Shown here: one piece after another, positions 56,315 through 64,000 of the stretch
Position numbering within the stretch: position 1 is the stretch's first letter
How the letters are laid out: the number at the start of each line of letters is the position of its first letter
DNA from: Pseudonocardia abyssalis
GTDB taxonomy: Bacteria; Actinomycetota; Actinomycetes; Mycobacteriales; Pseudonocardiaceae
DNA length: 64,000 nt
Direction: 5' to 3'
Assembly: GCF_019263705.2 (NCBI RefSeq)
Contig: NZ_JADQDK010000001.1
Coordinates: 2,046,001-2,110,000 of the forward strand
Notes under the pieces: model-generated
What the model was told of the DNA's origin: nothing
What the model saw: the letters and a program-made list of their open reading frames with translations, nothing else
The model's database searches: none
Made by a program: the position numbers and the translations under genes

Positions 56315-57604
56315 CTACCGCAGAACCTCCCCGCGCGTCTCGCGCATCCGCCACACGGTGACCAAGGAGATCACCGCGCCCACGGCGACGTAGACGAAGA
56401 AGAGGTCGGCGTGGCCGGCCTGGCGCAGTGCAGTGATGATCAGCGGGGCGGTGCCGCCGAAGAGGGCGACCGTCAGGTTGTACCAGGCACCGATGCCCAG
56501 GCCGCGCAGCTCCGTGGGGAACAGCTCGCTCATCACGGCGGGCGCGATCGAGGTCATGGCGGTGTAGAGGACCAGCCCGACGCAGAACACGACGAGCAGG
56601 TTGCCCAGGCCGGGGCCGATCAGCGTGGAGAGTGGGACGATCAGCACCGCGGTCGCCGCCGACCACACGAGCAGCTGCGGGCGGCGCCCGACCCGGTCGG
56701 CCAGCGCGCCCATCGGGTACTGCAGCAGCACGAACAGCGCCGTCGCGATGGACAACGCGACGAACACCTCCCCCGCGGCCGCACCCTCCTGCACCGCGTA
56801 CGGCGTGAGGGCGGAGAAGAAGGTGTAGTAGCAGAGCGTGGAGAGCAGGGTGAAGCCGACGAGCTGGGCGACGGCCCGCGGGTGCTCGCGCAGCGTCGTG
56901 CGCAGCGGGTGGCGCAGCGCCTGGGCCTTCTCCTTGTTCTCCTCGAACTGGTCGGTCTCGGGCATCGCGCGGCGCAGCCACAGCCCGATCAGGCCGAGCA
57001 CTCCCCCGATGACGAACGGGATCCGCCAGCCGTACGCGGCGAGCTGGTCCTCCGTCAGCGTCGTGGTGAGCAGGACGCCGAGCAGCGAGGCCAGCAGCAC
57101 CGCGGTGCCGGTGGAGATGTAGAAGAACGACGAGTAGCGGCCACGGCGCTCCGGCGGGGCGATCTCCGCGAGGTACGCCGACGCGTTCGACACCTCCCCG
57201 CCCAGCGACATCCCCTGCGCGATCCGCGCGAGCAGCAGCAGGACCGGCGCGAGCCAGCCCACGGCGTCGTAGGTGGGCAGGACGCCGATGACGAACGACC
57301 CGCCCGCCATCAGCAGGATCGTCACCAGCATCGCGGTGCGCCGCCCACGCAGGTCGGCGAAGCGGCCCAGCAGCAGCCCGCCGAGCGGGCGGAAGAAGAA
57401 CGCGAGCGCGTAGGTGGCCAGGGTGCCGATCAGCGCGGCGGCCGGGTCGGCGGGCGAGAAGATCTGCGTCGCGAAGTAGACGCTGAACGTCGCGTAGATC
57501 GTCCAGTCGTACCACTCGATGGCGTTGCCCACCGACGCCGCGACGAGCGTGCGGACGGGAAGCCTGTGCGGCGCCTCGGTGGGCGCGGCGGAAGGATCGG
57601 ACAC
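56315..57604 (-). CDS. MFS transporter, metabolite:H+ symporter type
   Basis: 429 residues with 12 predicted helices. The start SVGNAIEWYDWTIYATFSVY and motifs FFFRPLGGLLLGRFADLRGR (loop 2-3 motif with GRxADxxGRR) and RIAQGMSLGGEVSNASAYLA are typical of the MHS family (ShiA, ProP, KgtP, citrate-type carriers), which take up organic acids, osmolytes or shikimate with protons. GTG 57604 is the first start before the first helix. It follows the hydrolase by 59 bp, so it is the third gene of a TetR-hydrolase-MFS unit and may import the hydrolase substrate. Confidence 0.92.
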   Translation of the reverse strand: MSDPSAAPTEAPHRLPVRTLVAASVGNAIEWYDWTIYATFSVYFATQIFSPADPAAALIGTLATYALAFFFRPLGGLLLGRFADLRGRRTAMLVTILLMAGGSFVIGVLPTYDAVGWLAPVLLLLARIAQGMSLGGEVSNASAYLAEIAPPERRGRYSSFFYISTGTAVLLASLLGVLLTTTLTEDQLAAYGWRIPFVIGGVLGLIGLWLRRAMPETDQFEENKEKAQALRHPLRTTLREHPRAVAQLVGFTLLSTLCYYTFFSALTPYAVQEGAAAGEVFVALSIATALFVLLQYPMGALADRVGRRPQLLVWSAATAVLIVPLSTLIGPGLGNLLVVFCVGLVLYTAMTSIAPAVMSELFPTELRGLGIGAWYNLTVALFGGTAPLIITALRQAGHADLFFVYVAVGAVISLVTVWRMRETRGEVLR

Positions 57605-57663
57605 GGCTACCCCCGAGGTCGACGTCCCCGGGAGGGTAGGTGTCCGGGAGCGCCTGCGCCGGA

Positions 57664-58374
57664 TCAGGACTCAGGTCGGCGCAGGTGAGTGGCGAACCAG
57701 GCGAGGATCCGGGCCCATGCCTCGTCGGCCGACGGCTGGTGCGGGCCCATGCCCAGCACCTTCATCAGCGATGCGGCCGGACCCTCGACCGTGCTGAGGA
57801 AGGAGTGCCCGGCGCCCGGGTACTCGTGCACGTCGTGGACGACGTCGAGCTCGGTGAGCAGGGACTCCAGCCTCCCGGCGGCACCGCGCAGGGTGACGTC
57901 GGAACCGCCGTAGCTCGCGACGATCGGGCACGCACCGGCCAGGATCTCCCGCGCGTTCCTCGGCAGCCGACCGTAGTTGGGGGCGGCGGCGTCGAACCCG
58001 CGCGAGGCCGTGGCGAGGGCGAACCCGCCCCCGAGACAGAACCCGATGATCCCGACGCGGCCCGTGCAGTCGGCGTGGTCGACCAGCCAGGTGCGGGTGG
58101 CCTCGATGTCGCCGAACGCCGCACCCTCCCCCGCGAGCATCGCCGAGAACGTGGCACGCAGGCAACGGACCCCGCCCGCGGCGAGCAGGTTCGGGGCCAC
58201 GGCGAGGTAGCCGGCCGCGGCGAGCCGGTCGGCCTGCCTGCGGGTGTCGTCGTTGAGGCCGAACGCCTCGTGGATCACGACCACACCGGGCCACGGACCC
58301 GCGCCGTCCGGGACCGCGATGTAGGCGTCGAGGGAGCTGACCGTGGTGGCACCGGGGATCGTCGTGGCGGGCAC
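57664..58374 (-). CDS. Dienelactone hydrolase-like protein
   Basis: 236 residues, alpha/beta hydrolase of the dienelactone hydrolase family, which opens lactones in aromatic breakdown. Motifs: GVVVIHEAFGLNDDTRRQAD, YLAVAPNLLAAGG, the Cys nucleophile in VGIIGFCLGGGFALATASRG, the Asp in IVASYGGSDVTLRGAA, and His in EYPGAGHSFLSTVEG. Cys in place of Ser is the hallmark of dienelactone hydrolases. It starts 9 bp after the TetR stop and probably shares its transcript. Confidence 0.92.
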   Translation of the reverse strand: MPATTIPGATTVSSLDAYIAVPDGAGPWPGVVVIHEAFGLNDDTRRQADRLAAAGYLAVAPNLLAAGGVRCLRATFSAMLAGEGAAFGDIEATRTWLVDHADCTGRVGIIGFCLGGGFALATASRGFDAAAPNYGRLPRNAREILAGACPIVASYGGSDVTLRGAAGRLESLLTELDVVHDVHEYPGAGHSFLSTVEGPAASLMKVLGMGPHQPSADEAWARILAWFATHLRRPES

Positions 58375-58383
58375 GCGCCGACC

Positions 58384-59031
58384 CTACTCGCGGGTGATCA
58401 GCCCGTTGAGCAGCGTGTCGGCGTAGGCGGAGCCGATCTCGGCGGCCGACACGGAGCTCTCGTTGGGGTCGAACCAGCGGTTGGACCAGGCGACCATCCC
58501 GATGACGCCGAACGCCACCACCCAGGGCTGCGTGCCGGTGGCGAGGCTCCCCTCGTCGACTCCGGACTGCACGATCGCCACGACCGCGTTCTCGTAGCGC
58601 TTGTTGTGCCGGGCCATCTCCCGCGCCCACGCCGAGCGGTCTCGGGTGCCGGGGTCGAGGTTCTCCTGGATGTAGACGTAGAGGAACGGGTAGGCCTCCG
58701 CGTAGCTGACCATGAGGCCGACGATCAGCGCCCGCAGCTTCTCCGGTGCCGACCCCGGACCGGCGAGGATGCGTTCGGCGGCCTCGGCGTTGGCCTCCAC
58801 CGCACCGCCCACGACGTCCTGGAAGAGCTCTTCCTTGCTGCCGACGTAGTAGTAGAGCGACGCGCGGTCCAACCCCATCGCCTCGGCCACGTCGGCGAGC
58901 TTGGTGCCGCGGTAGCCGTTGCGCTTGAACATCTCCGCCGCCGCCGCGATGATCTCCGTCCGGCGCTCCCGGTAGGCGGCCCCGCCCTCGTCCCGGGCCG
59001 CCGCCCGCCGCTTGCCGATCCCGCTGGTCAT
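58384..59031 (-). CDS. TetR-family regulator
   Basis: 215 residues. The N-terminal HTH reads RRTEIIAAAAEMFKRNGYRG, TKLADVAEAMGLDRASLYYY and VGSKEELFQDV, a standard TetR DNA-binding domain. The C-terminal ligand domain has YPFLYVYIQENLDPGTRDRS and AWAREMARHNKRYENAVVAI. It precedes the dienelactone hydrolase and MFS genes on the same strand, so it probably controls them. ATG 59031 gives 25 basic residues before the HTH. The region upstream (59032-59169) shows no gene on this strand. Confidence 0.92.
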   Translation of the reverse strand: MTSGIGKRRAAARDEGGAAYRERRTEIIAAAAEMFKRNGYRGTKLADVAEAMGLDRASLYYYVGSKEELFQDVVGGAVEANAEAAERILAGPGSAPEKLRALIVGLMVSYAEAYPFLYVYIQENLDPGTRDRSAWAREMARHNKRYENAVVAIVQSGVDEGSLATGTQPWVVAFGVIGMVAWSNRWFDPNESSVSAAEIGSAYADTLLNGLITRE

Positions 59032-59159
59032 CCCCGCAGTATGGCGGGCCGTCCGGGCGCGCGGCCGCGTCGGTCCCGTCGACGCCGACCCTCGCGCCAC
59101 GGGATTGCGCCGCACTGCGACCGCCACCAACTCGTCAACACGACAGTCGACGGTGGTCG

Positions 59160-60725
59160 TCACCTCCGCTCCACCACCGGCTCGGGTGGGGGTCGCCCGC
59201 GCCTGCCCCGGGCGAACCCGAGCCCGACCGGGTCGGTGCCCTGCTCGGTCTCACGGATGCCTACGCCGCGATCCCCGAGCCCGAGTGCCAGGCGCTGGAG
59301 CTCTACGTCGAGGGCCTCAACGCCGACGGCGGGATCAACGGCCGCCCCGTCGGGATCGTCGTCGCCGACACCGCCAGCCACGCCGACGAGGTCACGTACT
59401 CGCTCCGACAACCCGCGGTACTGCCGCGTGCGGAACGCGGCCAGCGTCAGCACGAGTCCGGTGAGGCCGGTCAGGACGAACACCAGCGCCATCCCCCGGT
59501 CCGGACCGGTGCCGAACCAGCCGCCGATGAGGTCGACGCCCGCGCCGGTCGTCATGAACGGGATGAAGACGAACTGCGCGACCGGACTGATCAGGAACGC
59601 GGTGAGCGGCGACGCGGCCTGCTCGACGCTCTGGGCGAACCCGAACACCCGCCCCTGCCGCTCGAACGGCACCACCTTCTGCAGCACGGTCTGCTCGGAC
59701 GCCTCGATCGCGGGGATCAGACACAGGTACAGGAACATCCCGATCGCGAACAGCCACACCGTGCGGTGCAGGGTGAACGTGGTCGCGATGATCCACAGCC
59801 CGACGTTCCCGAGCAGCAGCGTGCGCAGCGGGTTCGCACCCAGACCCCGCCGGGCGATCACGAGGCCGCCGATGATGAAGCCGGTCGACAGCGCGCCGAA
59901 CAGCAGCCCCCACGCCTGCACCGACATCAGCGAGAGGCCGTAGGCGTCGAGCAGCGCCATGTAGACGCCGCCGAGGAAGTTGTTGATCGTGCTGAACGCG
60001 ATGAGCGCGAGCAGCCCCGGGAGGGCGGCGACGACGGCGATGGTGCCCCGCAGGTCGACGCGACCGGAGTCTCCCTCGACGGCCGCCGGCCGGTCACCGG
60101 GGATCCGGACCGCGAACAGGTGCACCACCGACATCCCGACGATCACCAGCGCCAGCACGATCGCGTGGAACATGCCGGAAAGCCCGACGAGCAGCCCGCT
60201 GATCACCGAGGTGACCAGGAACGACACCCCCGACGTCGTGCCGATCAGCCCGTTGGCCCTGTCGCGACGCTCCGTGGGCACCAGCAGCGTGACGGTGGTC
60301 GACAGCGCGATCCCCCGGATGTTGCCGGCGATGACCCCGCTCATCAGCAGCAGCACGAACCCCCACAGCACCGGGCTCGCCGGGTCGGTGAACGCACCGT
60401 CGCCCGCCGTGAGGTAGACGGCGAACGCCGCGGCGTAGAGCGCCAGCGAGCTGAGGTTGGAGCCGATCATCACCGTGCGCTTGGGGTGGTGGTCGACGAG
60501 GCTGCCGAACCAGATCCCCGACAGCGACGTCATCACCAGGAACAGCCCGGCGATGATCCCGGTCGCGAACACCGACCGCGTCTGCAGGTAGACGTAGAAG
60601 GTGATCGCGAACCACACGGTGAAGTGGGTGACCGACACGAACAGCGTGTCGACGAGCAGGTGCCGGAAGACCCGGTCGGATGCGGTGCGCATGCAGGTAG
60701 GACGGGCAGGTGTCCGGAAAGTCAT
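59160..60725 (-). CDS. MFS exporter with an abnormal C-terminal extension
   Basis: 521 residues from ATG 60725 (ATG 60692 is possible). Twelve helices match MFS drug-type exporters: VTHFTVWFAITFYVYLQTRS, GIWFGSLVDHHPKRTVMIGS (loop 2-3 motif), NRANGLIGTTSGVSFLVTSV-like sequence, and IEASEQTVLQKVVPFERQGR. The normal protein seems to end near AAFRTRQYRGLSE; from about residue 440 the frame continues for about 80 residues (RVRDLVGVAGGVGDDDPDGA and following) that are exactly the antisense of a decayed binding-protein gene. So the native stop has been lost. It overlaps the AraC gene by 4 bp (ATGA). Confidence 0.85.
   Translation of the reverse strand: MTFRTPARPTCMRTASDRVFRHLLVDTLFVSVTHFTVWFAITFYVYLQTRSVFATGIIAGLFLVMTSLSGIWFGSLVDHHPKRTVMIGSNLSSLALYAAAFAVYLTAGDGAFTDPASPVLWGFVLLLMSGVIAGNIRGIALSTTVTLLVPTERRDRANGLIGTTSGVSFLVTSVISGLLVGLSGMFHAIVLALVIVGMSVVHLFAVRIPGDRPAAVEGDSGRVDLRGTIAVVAALPGLLALIAFSTINNFLGGVYMALLDAYGLSLMSVQAWGLLFGALSTGFIIGGLVIARRGLGANPLRTLLLGNVGLWIIATTFTLHRTVWLFAIGMFLYLCLIPAIEASEQTVLQKVVPFERQGRVFGFAQSVEQAASPLTAFLISPVAQFVFIPFMTTGAGVDLIGGWFGTGPDRGMALVFVLTGLTGLVLTLAAFRTRQYRGLSERVRDLVGVAGGVGDDDPDGAAVDPAVGVEALDVELQRLALGLGDRGVGIRETEQGTDPVGLGFARGRRGRPPPEPVVERR
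59170..59403 (+). pseudogene. Relic: N-terminal part of a branched-chain amino acid-type binding protein
   Basis: A plus-strand frame gives GSPAPAPGEPEPDRVGALLG, then LTDAYAAIPEPECQALELYV, EGLNADGGINGRPVGIVVAD and TASHADEVTYSLRQP. This matches the linker and first strands of LivK-type lipoproteins (E-L-Y-V-E-G-L-N-A-D-G-G-I-N-G-R-P). It has no signal peptide part or start and breaks off after about 75 residues, where the MFS gene's true C-terminus begins on the other strand. It is a deletion remnant. Confidence 0.6.
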
Positions 60726-61648
60726 CGGTGACCGGTGCCCGCCCGCCGGAACTCCGACGGGCTGACGCCGCGGACCCGTTTGAACGCGGCGCTGAAGCCG
60801 AAGGGGTCGGCGTAGCCGACGGCGCGGGCGACCTCGGTGAGGGTCGCCTCCCCCTCGGCCATCAGGTCGGCGGCGAGCGTCATGCGCCAGCGGGTGAGGT
60901 AGGTCAGCGGCGGCTCGCCGACCTGCTCGGCGAACCGCTTCGCCAGCGTGGAGCGCGACACCCCGGTCCGGTCGGCCAGGGACGAGACCGTCCACGGCGC
61001 CTCCGGTTCGTCGTGGAGCAGGCGCAACGCGCCGCCGACCACCGGGTCGTGCTGGGCGGCCCACCAGGCCGGGGGTTCGCCGCCGGGGCGGTCGAACCAC
61101 TCGCGCAGCGTGCACACCAGCATCCAGTCCAGCAGGCGGTCGAGTACCACCTGCTGGCCCGGGGTGTCGGCGGCGACCTCGGCGGCGAGGTGGTCGAGCA
61201 CGGCGTCGCCCGTGCCCCCGGCCCCCACGCGCAGGACGACGGGCAGCGCGTCCAGCAACCGGCGGCCGATCTCGCCGCGCACCGGGTAGGCGCCGGTGAT
61301 CAGCGTCGCGCCGCCGGACGCCGGATCGGCCCAGCCCCGGCGGTGCCGTGTTCCGCCCTGGTCGGGAGCTGCGCAGTCGGCACCGCACTCGACGGGTGCG
61401 GCCCGGGTGCCGGGGTCGTCGACGACGGTGAACCTGCCCGGACCGCGCACGACGACCGTCTCGCGGTCGCCGAGCCGTTCGGGTGCGCCGTGCTCCGGGA
61501 CGACCCACGCCGCGCCGTCGAGCACCGTGCACAGCGTCAGCGGTGCGCCGTCGACGAAGTGCAGCGCGAAGGGCGGCGCCAGGGCCGTGCTGCCGAACGA
61601 CGAGCCCTGGGCCCGGATCCCGCGGAACAGGTCCCCGAACGCATCCAC
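60722..61648 (-). CDS. AraC-family regulator with cupin domain
   Basis: 308 residues. An N-terminal cupin-like domain (LAPPFALHFVDGAPLTLCTV, LITGAYPVRGEIGRRLLDAL) precedes two HTH motifs: APWTVSSLADRTGVSRSTLA with KRFAEQVGEPPLTYLTRWRM, and ATLTEVARAVGYADPFGFSA with AFKRVRGVSPSEFRRA. This is the type found in RclR-like and other AraC regulators. GTG 61648 starts the cupin. It overlaps the MFS start by 4 bp, so the two form an operon and it probably controls the exporter. The divergent PPOX gene lies 81 bp away, with an AGGAG...CTCCT inverted repeat between them. Confidence 0.9.
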   Translation of the reverse strand: MDAFGDLFRGIRAQGSSFGSTALAPPFALHFVDGAPLTLCTVLDGAAWVVPEHGAPERLGDRETVVVRGPGRFTVVDDPGTRAAPVECGADCAAPDQGGTRHRRGWADPASGGATLITGAYPVRGEIGRRLLDALPVVLRVGAGGTGDAVLDHLAAEVAADTPGQQVVLDRLLDWMLVCTLREWFDRPGGEPPAWWAAQHDPVVGGALRLLHDEPEAPWTVSSLADRTGVSRSTLAKRFAEQVGEPPLTYLTRWRMTLAADLMAEGEATLTEVARAVGYADPFGFSAAFKRVRGVSPSEFRRAGTGHR

Positions 61649-61729
61649 GTCCCCGACGTTAGACGATCACACAGGAGATCCGGCTCCTGAACCATGGAAT
61701 CGTCCGATCACGCGGGATGGAATGGGGCC

Positions 61730-62152
61730 ATGAGCGACAGTCCCCTCACCCCCGAGGACCTCGACCTCCTCCGTCGCCCCCTGCACGGGTTCCTGTCCAC
61801 GGCGGGCGGGCCGACCCCGCCGCAGCCCCGGCCCGTGTGGTTCGAGACCACCGGTGAGGGCACGATCCAGCTCTTCACCGACCCCGCCTCCCCGAAGGTG
61901 CGCCGTCTGCGCCGCGACCCCCGCGCCTCGTTCCTCGTCGCCTCACCGGTGGGCGAGCGCGAGCACTGGGTGTCGGTCACCGGTTCGGTGACGGAGGAGC
62001 CGGGCGGCGCCGCCGACCTGGTCGCCCGCCTGTTCGCCCGCTACTGGGGTGAGCGGGCCCGCGACCGGACCGACGAGCTCGCGGGCATGCTCGCCCTCGA
62101 CTGGGTGCGGCTGGTCCTGCACCCGGAGAAGGTGAGCCGCTTCGTCAACTAG
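61730..62152 (+). CDS. PPOX-class flavin/F420-dependent protein
   Basis: 140 residues, a split-barrel protein of the PPOX (pyridoxamine-phosphate oxidase-like) class that binds FMN or F420. Conserved pieces: LLRRPLHGFLSTAGGPTPPQ, PRPVWFETTGEGTIQLFTDP, KVRRLRRDPRASFLVASPVG, HWVSVTGSVTEEPGGAADLV and YWGERARDRTDELAGMLALD. Many such proteins reduce or oxidise small molecules; F420-dependent members are common in actinomycetes. ATG 61730 was chosen over 61694. Its end overlaps the convergent VOC gene by 8 bp. Confidence 0.85.
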   Translation: MSDSPLTPEDLDLLRRPLHGFLSTAGGPTPPQPRPVWFETTGEGTIQLFTDPASPKVRRLRRDPRASFLVASPVGEREHWVSVTGSVTEEPGGAADLVARLFARYWGERARDRTDELAGMLALDWVRLVLHPEKVSRFVN

Positions 62153-62372
62153 CCGGCTCGGGCAGCAGGACCTCGCCCTCCAGCCCGTCGGGGTCGCGGA
62201 AGAACATGCTCAGCGCGCCGCCGAAGTCGTTGACCTGCCCGTCGCTCGCCCCGGCCTCGACGAGCCGCCGTCGGATGGTCTCGAACGCCGCCGGGGTGGC
62301 CGCCCCGAGCCCGACGAGGCGGGCCTCGTCCGTCGAGATCCAGGCGATGTGGTGGACGCCGTCGAGCAGCAC
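62145..62372 (-). CDS. Short VOC-family protein, probably internally deleted
   Basis: 75 residues. It starts LLDGVHHIAWISTDEARLVG, the first strand of a VOC domain, and then continues with AATPAAFETIRRRLVEAGAS, VNDFGGALSMFFRDPDGLEG, EVLLPEPAS, which is the second half. The middle of a normal VOC module (about 40-50 residues with the first metal ligand region) is missing. The gene is therefore probably non-functional or a half-module that pairs with another. GTG 62372 starts 12 bp before the ABC exporter gene's stop at 62384. Confidence 0.6.
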   Translation of the reverse strand: MLLDGVHHIAWISTDEARLVGLGAATPAAFETIRRRLVEAGASDGQVNDFGGALSMFFRDPDGLEGEVLLPEPAS

Positions 62373-62383
62373 GGGCTCTCTCC

Positions 62384-64000
62384 TCACTCGATCGCCGCGG
62401 CGGCGGCGAACTGGGCGTTGTAGAGCGCCCAGTAGGCGCCCCGGGCGGCGAGCAGCTGCTCGTGGGTGCCCTGCTCCACGATGTTCCCGGCCTCCATGAC
62501 CAGGATCAGGTCGGCGTCGCGGATCGTGGAGAGGCGGTGGGCGATGACGAAGCTGGTGCGGTCGGACCGCAGCGCCGCCATCGCCCGCTGCACCAGCACC
62601 TCGGTGCGGGTGTCGACGGAGCTGGTGGCCTCGTCGAGGATCAGCAGCGACGGATCGGCCAGGAACGCCCGCGCGATCGTGATGAGCTGCTTCTCCCCCG
62701 CGCTGACGTTGGAGCCCTCCTCGTCGATCACGGTGTCGTAGCCGTCGGGCAGCGAGCGCACGAACCGGTCGACGTAGGTGGCCTCCGCGGCCGCCATCAG
62801 CTGCTCCGGCGTGGCGTCGGGGTTGCCGTAGGCGATGTTGTCGCGGATCGTGCCGCCGAAGAGCCACGTGTCCTGCAGGACCATCCCGATGCCCGAGCGC
62901 AGGTCGGCGCGGGCCATCGCGGCGATGTCGACGCCGTCGAGGGTGATCCGGCCGCCGTCGAGCTCGTAGAACCGCAGGATGAGGTTGACCAGCGTGGTCT
63001 TGCCCGCGCCGGTCGGTCCCACGATCGCGACGGTCTGCCCCGGCTCCGCGACGAGCGACAGGTCGTCGATCAGCGGGGTGTCGGCGAGGTACCGGAACGC
63101 GACGTTCTCGAACGCCACCCGGCCCCGGCGCTCGGTGCGGACCTGCGGCGACTGCGGGTCGGGCGTCTGCTCCGGCGCGTCGAGCAGCTCGAACACCCGC
63201 TCCGCCGACGCCACGCCCGACTGCAGCACGTTCGCCATCGACGCCGCCTGCGTCAGCGGCTGGGTGAACTGCCGCGAGTACTGGATGAACGCCTGCACGT
63301 CGCCCAGGCTCAGCGACCCCGACGCCACCCGCAGCCCGCCGATCACGGCGACGGCGACGTAGTTGAGGTTCCCGACGAACATCATCGTCGGCATGATGAT
63401 CCCGCTGATGAACTGGGCGCGGAAGCTCGCCTGGAACAGGTCGGCGTTGCGGGAGGCGAACTCCTGCTCGCTCTCGGCGCGGCGACCGAACACCCGCACC
63501 AGCTCGTGACCGGTGAACGACTCCTCGATCAGCCCGTTGAGCCGCCCGGTGTGCCGCCACTGCGCCACGAACTGCGGCTGCGAGCGCGACGCGATCACCT
63601 TCGTCAGCCACAGCGTGACCGGGATCGTGACCAGCGCGATCAGCGTCAGCAGCGGCGAGACGACGAACATCATCGCGACCACGCCGACGATCGTCAGCAG
63701 CGAGGTGAGCAGCTGGCTCATCGTCTGCTGCAGGCTGGTCTGGACGTTGTCGATGTCGTTGGTGACGCGGCTGAGCACCTCGCCGCGCTGCTGGGAGTCG
63801 AAGTACCGCAGCGGCAGCCGGTTGATCTTGTCCTCGACGTCGCGGCGCAGCGCGAACACCGTGCGCTGCACGATGCCGTTGAGCAGGTAGCCCTGCGCGT
63901 AGCCGAACACCGACGCGCCCAGGTACAGCGCGATCACGCCGAGCAGCACCATCGACAGCGCCGTGAAGTCGATCCCGACCCCGGGCACCACGTCCTGCGC
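62384..64000 (-). CDS. ABC transporter, fused permease and ATPase (N-terminus cut by window edge)
   Basis: At least 535 residues remain; the frame is open to the window edge, so the true start lies beyond 64000. The six-helix exporter membrane domain shows [20 protein letters not shown] and [20 protein letters not shown], then the ATPase: [20 protein letters not shown] (Walker A), [20 protein letters not shown] (Q-loop), [20 protein letters not shown] (signature, with SAGE in place of SGGQ), [20 protein letters not shown] (Walker B) and [20 protein letters not shown] (H-loop). The altered signature is typical of heterodimeric exporters, so a partner gene is expected just outside the window. 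Substrate unknown. Confidence 0.92.
   Translation of the reverse strand, partial: AQDVVPGVGIDFTALSMVLLGVIALYLGASVFGYAQGYLLNGIVQRTVFALRRDVEDKINRLPLRYFDSQQRGEVLSRVTNDIDNVQTSLQQTMSQLLTSLLTIVGVVAMMFVVSPLLTLIALVTIPVTLWLTKVIASRSQPQFVAQWRHTGRLNGLIEESFTGHELVRVFGRRAESEQEFASRNADLFQASFRAQFISGIIMPTMMFVGNLNYVAVAVIGGLRVASGSLSLGDVQAFIQYSRQFTQPLTQAASMANVLQSGVASAERVFELLDAPEQTPDPQSPQVRTERRGRVAFENVAFRYLADTPLIDDLSLVAEPGQTVAIVGPTGAGKTTLVNLILRFYELDGGRITLDGVDIAAMARADLRSGIGMVLQDTWLFGGTIRDNIAYGNPDATPEQLMAAAEATYVDRFVRSLPDGYDTVIDEEGSNVSAGEKQLITIARAFLADPSLLILDEATSSVDTRTEVLVQRAMAALRSDRTSFVIAHRLSTIRDADLILVMEAGNIVEQGTHEQLLAARGAYWALYNAQFAAAAAIE

Overview
The window is about 73% G+C (estimated by eye) with very dense coding, frequent GTG starts and many 1-14 bp gene overlaps. 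The protein families (DUF222/HNH endonuclease, DUF397 and DUF5753 WhiJ-type partners, DUF3152, DUF4333, GPP34, an HAD-PlsC protein next to PlsB, PPOX-class proteins) point to an actinomycete chromosome. My best guess is Pseudonocardiales, such as Pseudonocardia; that is an inference. I see no rRNA, tRNA, CRISPR array, intact insertion sequence, prophage or replication origin. The window looks like ordinary chromosome with several decayed genes at gene borders.

Layout. 0-5.5 kb: an amylosucrase-like GH13 enzyme cut by the window edge, a patch of MFS and LysR remnants, a Tat-exported intradiol dioxygenase, two helical proteins of unknown function and a DUF4267-like membrane protein. 5.5-14.3 kb: helicase HrpB, a small basic protein behind a LexA-like box, a Cys4-SDR fusion, glycogen debranching enzyme GlgX, a DUF4333 protein and a CaiB-type CoA transferase. 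14.5-20.4 kb: a siderophore-interacting protein behind a possible iron box, then a two-gene acyltransferase operon of PlsB and a HAD-PlsC-WS/DGAT fusion. 20.5-28.9 kb: a DUF222/HNH gene behind a LexA-like box, then a compact run of glycosyltransferase, Eis-like acetyltransferase, tryptophan dioxygenase, kynureninase, MarR regulator, SDR and a cyclo-ligase-like protein.

29-40.9 kb: exported and membrane proteins, a divergent MocR/EamA pair, a frameshifted alpha-glucosidase divergent from a ROK regulator, a GPP34-TPR fusion, a WhiJ-type cluster (Cys-rich protein, DUF397, and a DUF5753 protein without its usual HTH), a pseudouridine synthase and a LURP-one-like protein. 41-45.5 kb: a membrane GGDEF-EAL protein and a minus-strand set resembling mhqO-mhqD followed by a YciO-like protein. 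45.5-52.6 kb: a sugar or polyol uptake and catabolism operon (ATPase, permease, binding protein, Gfo/Idh/MocA dehydrogenase, sugar isomerase) divergent from a ROK regulator. 52.6-56 kb: a three-gene envelope operon (ferric-reductase-like flavocytochrome, DUF4142 protein, acidic lipoprotein) with a CsoR-like operator candidate. 56-64 kb: a TetR/dienelactone hydrolase/MFS operon, an AraC/MFS pair whose MFS gene runs into a decayed binding-protein gene, a PPOX-class protein, a shortened VOC protein and an ABC exporter cut by the right edge.

The items most worth following up are a group of GTTCCGCGGAAC palindromes about 2 kb apart in 16-24.5 kb, the two LexA-like boxes, the TGCA operator array with the HTH-less WhiJ-type protein, the PlsC-WS/DGAT and GPP34-TPR fusions, and the envelope redox operon at 52.6-56 kb.
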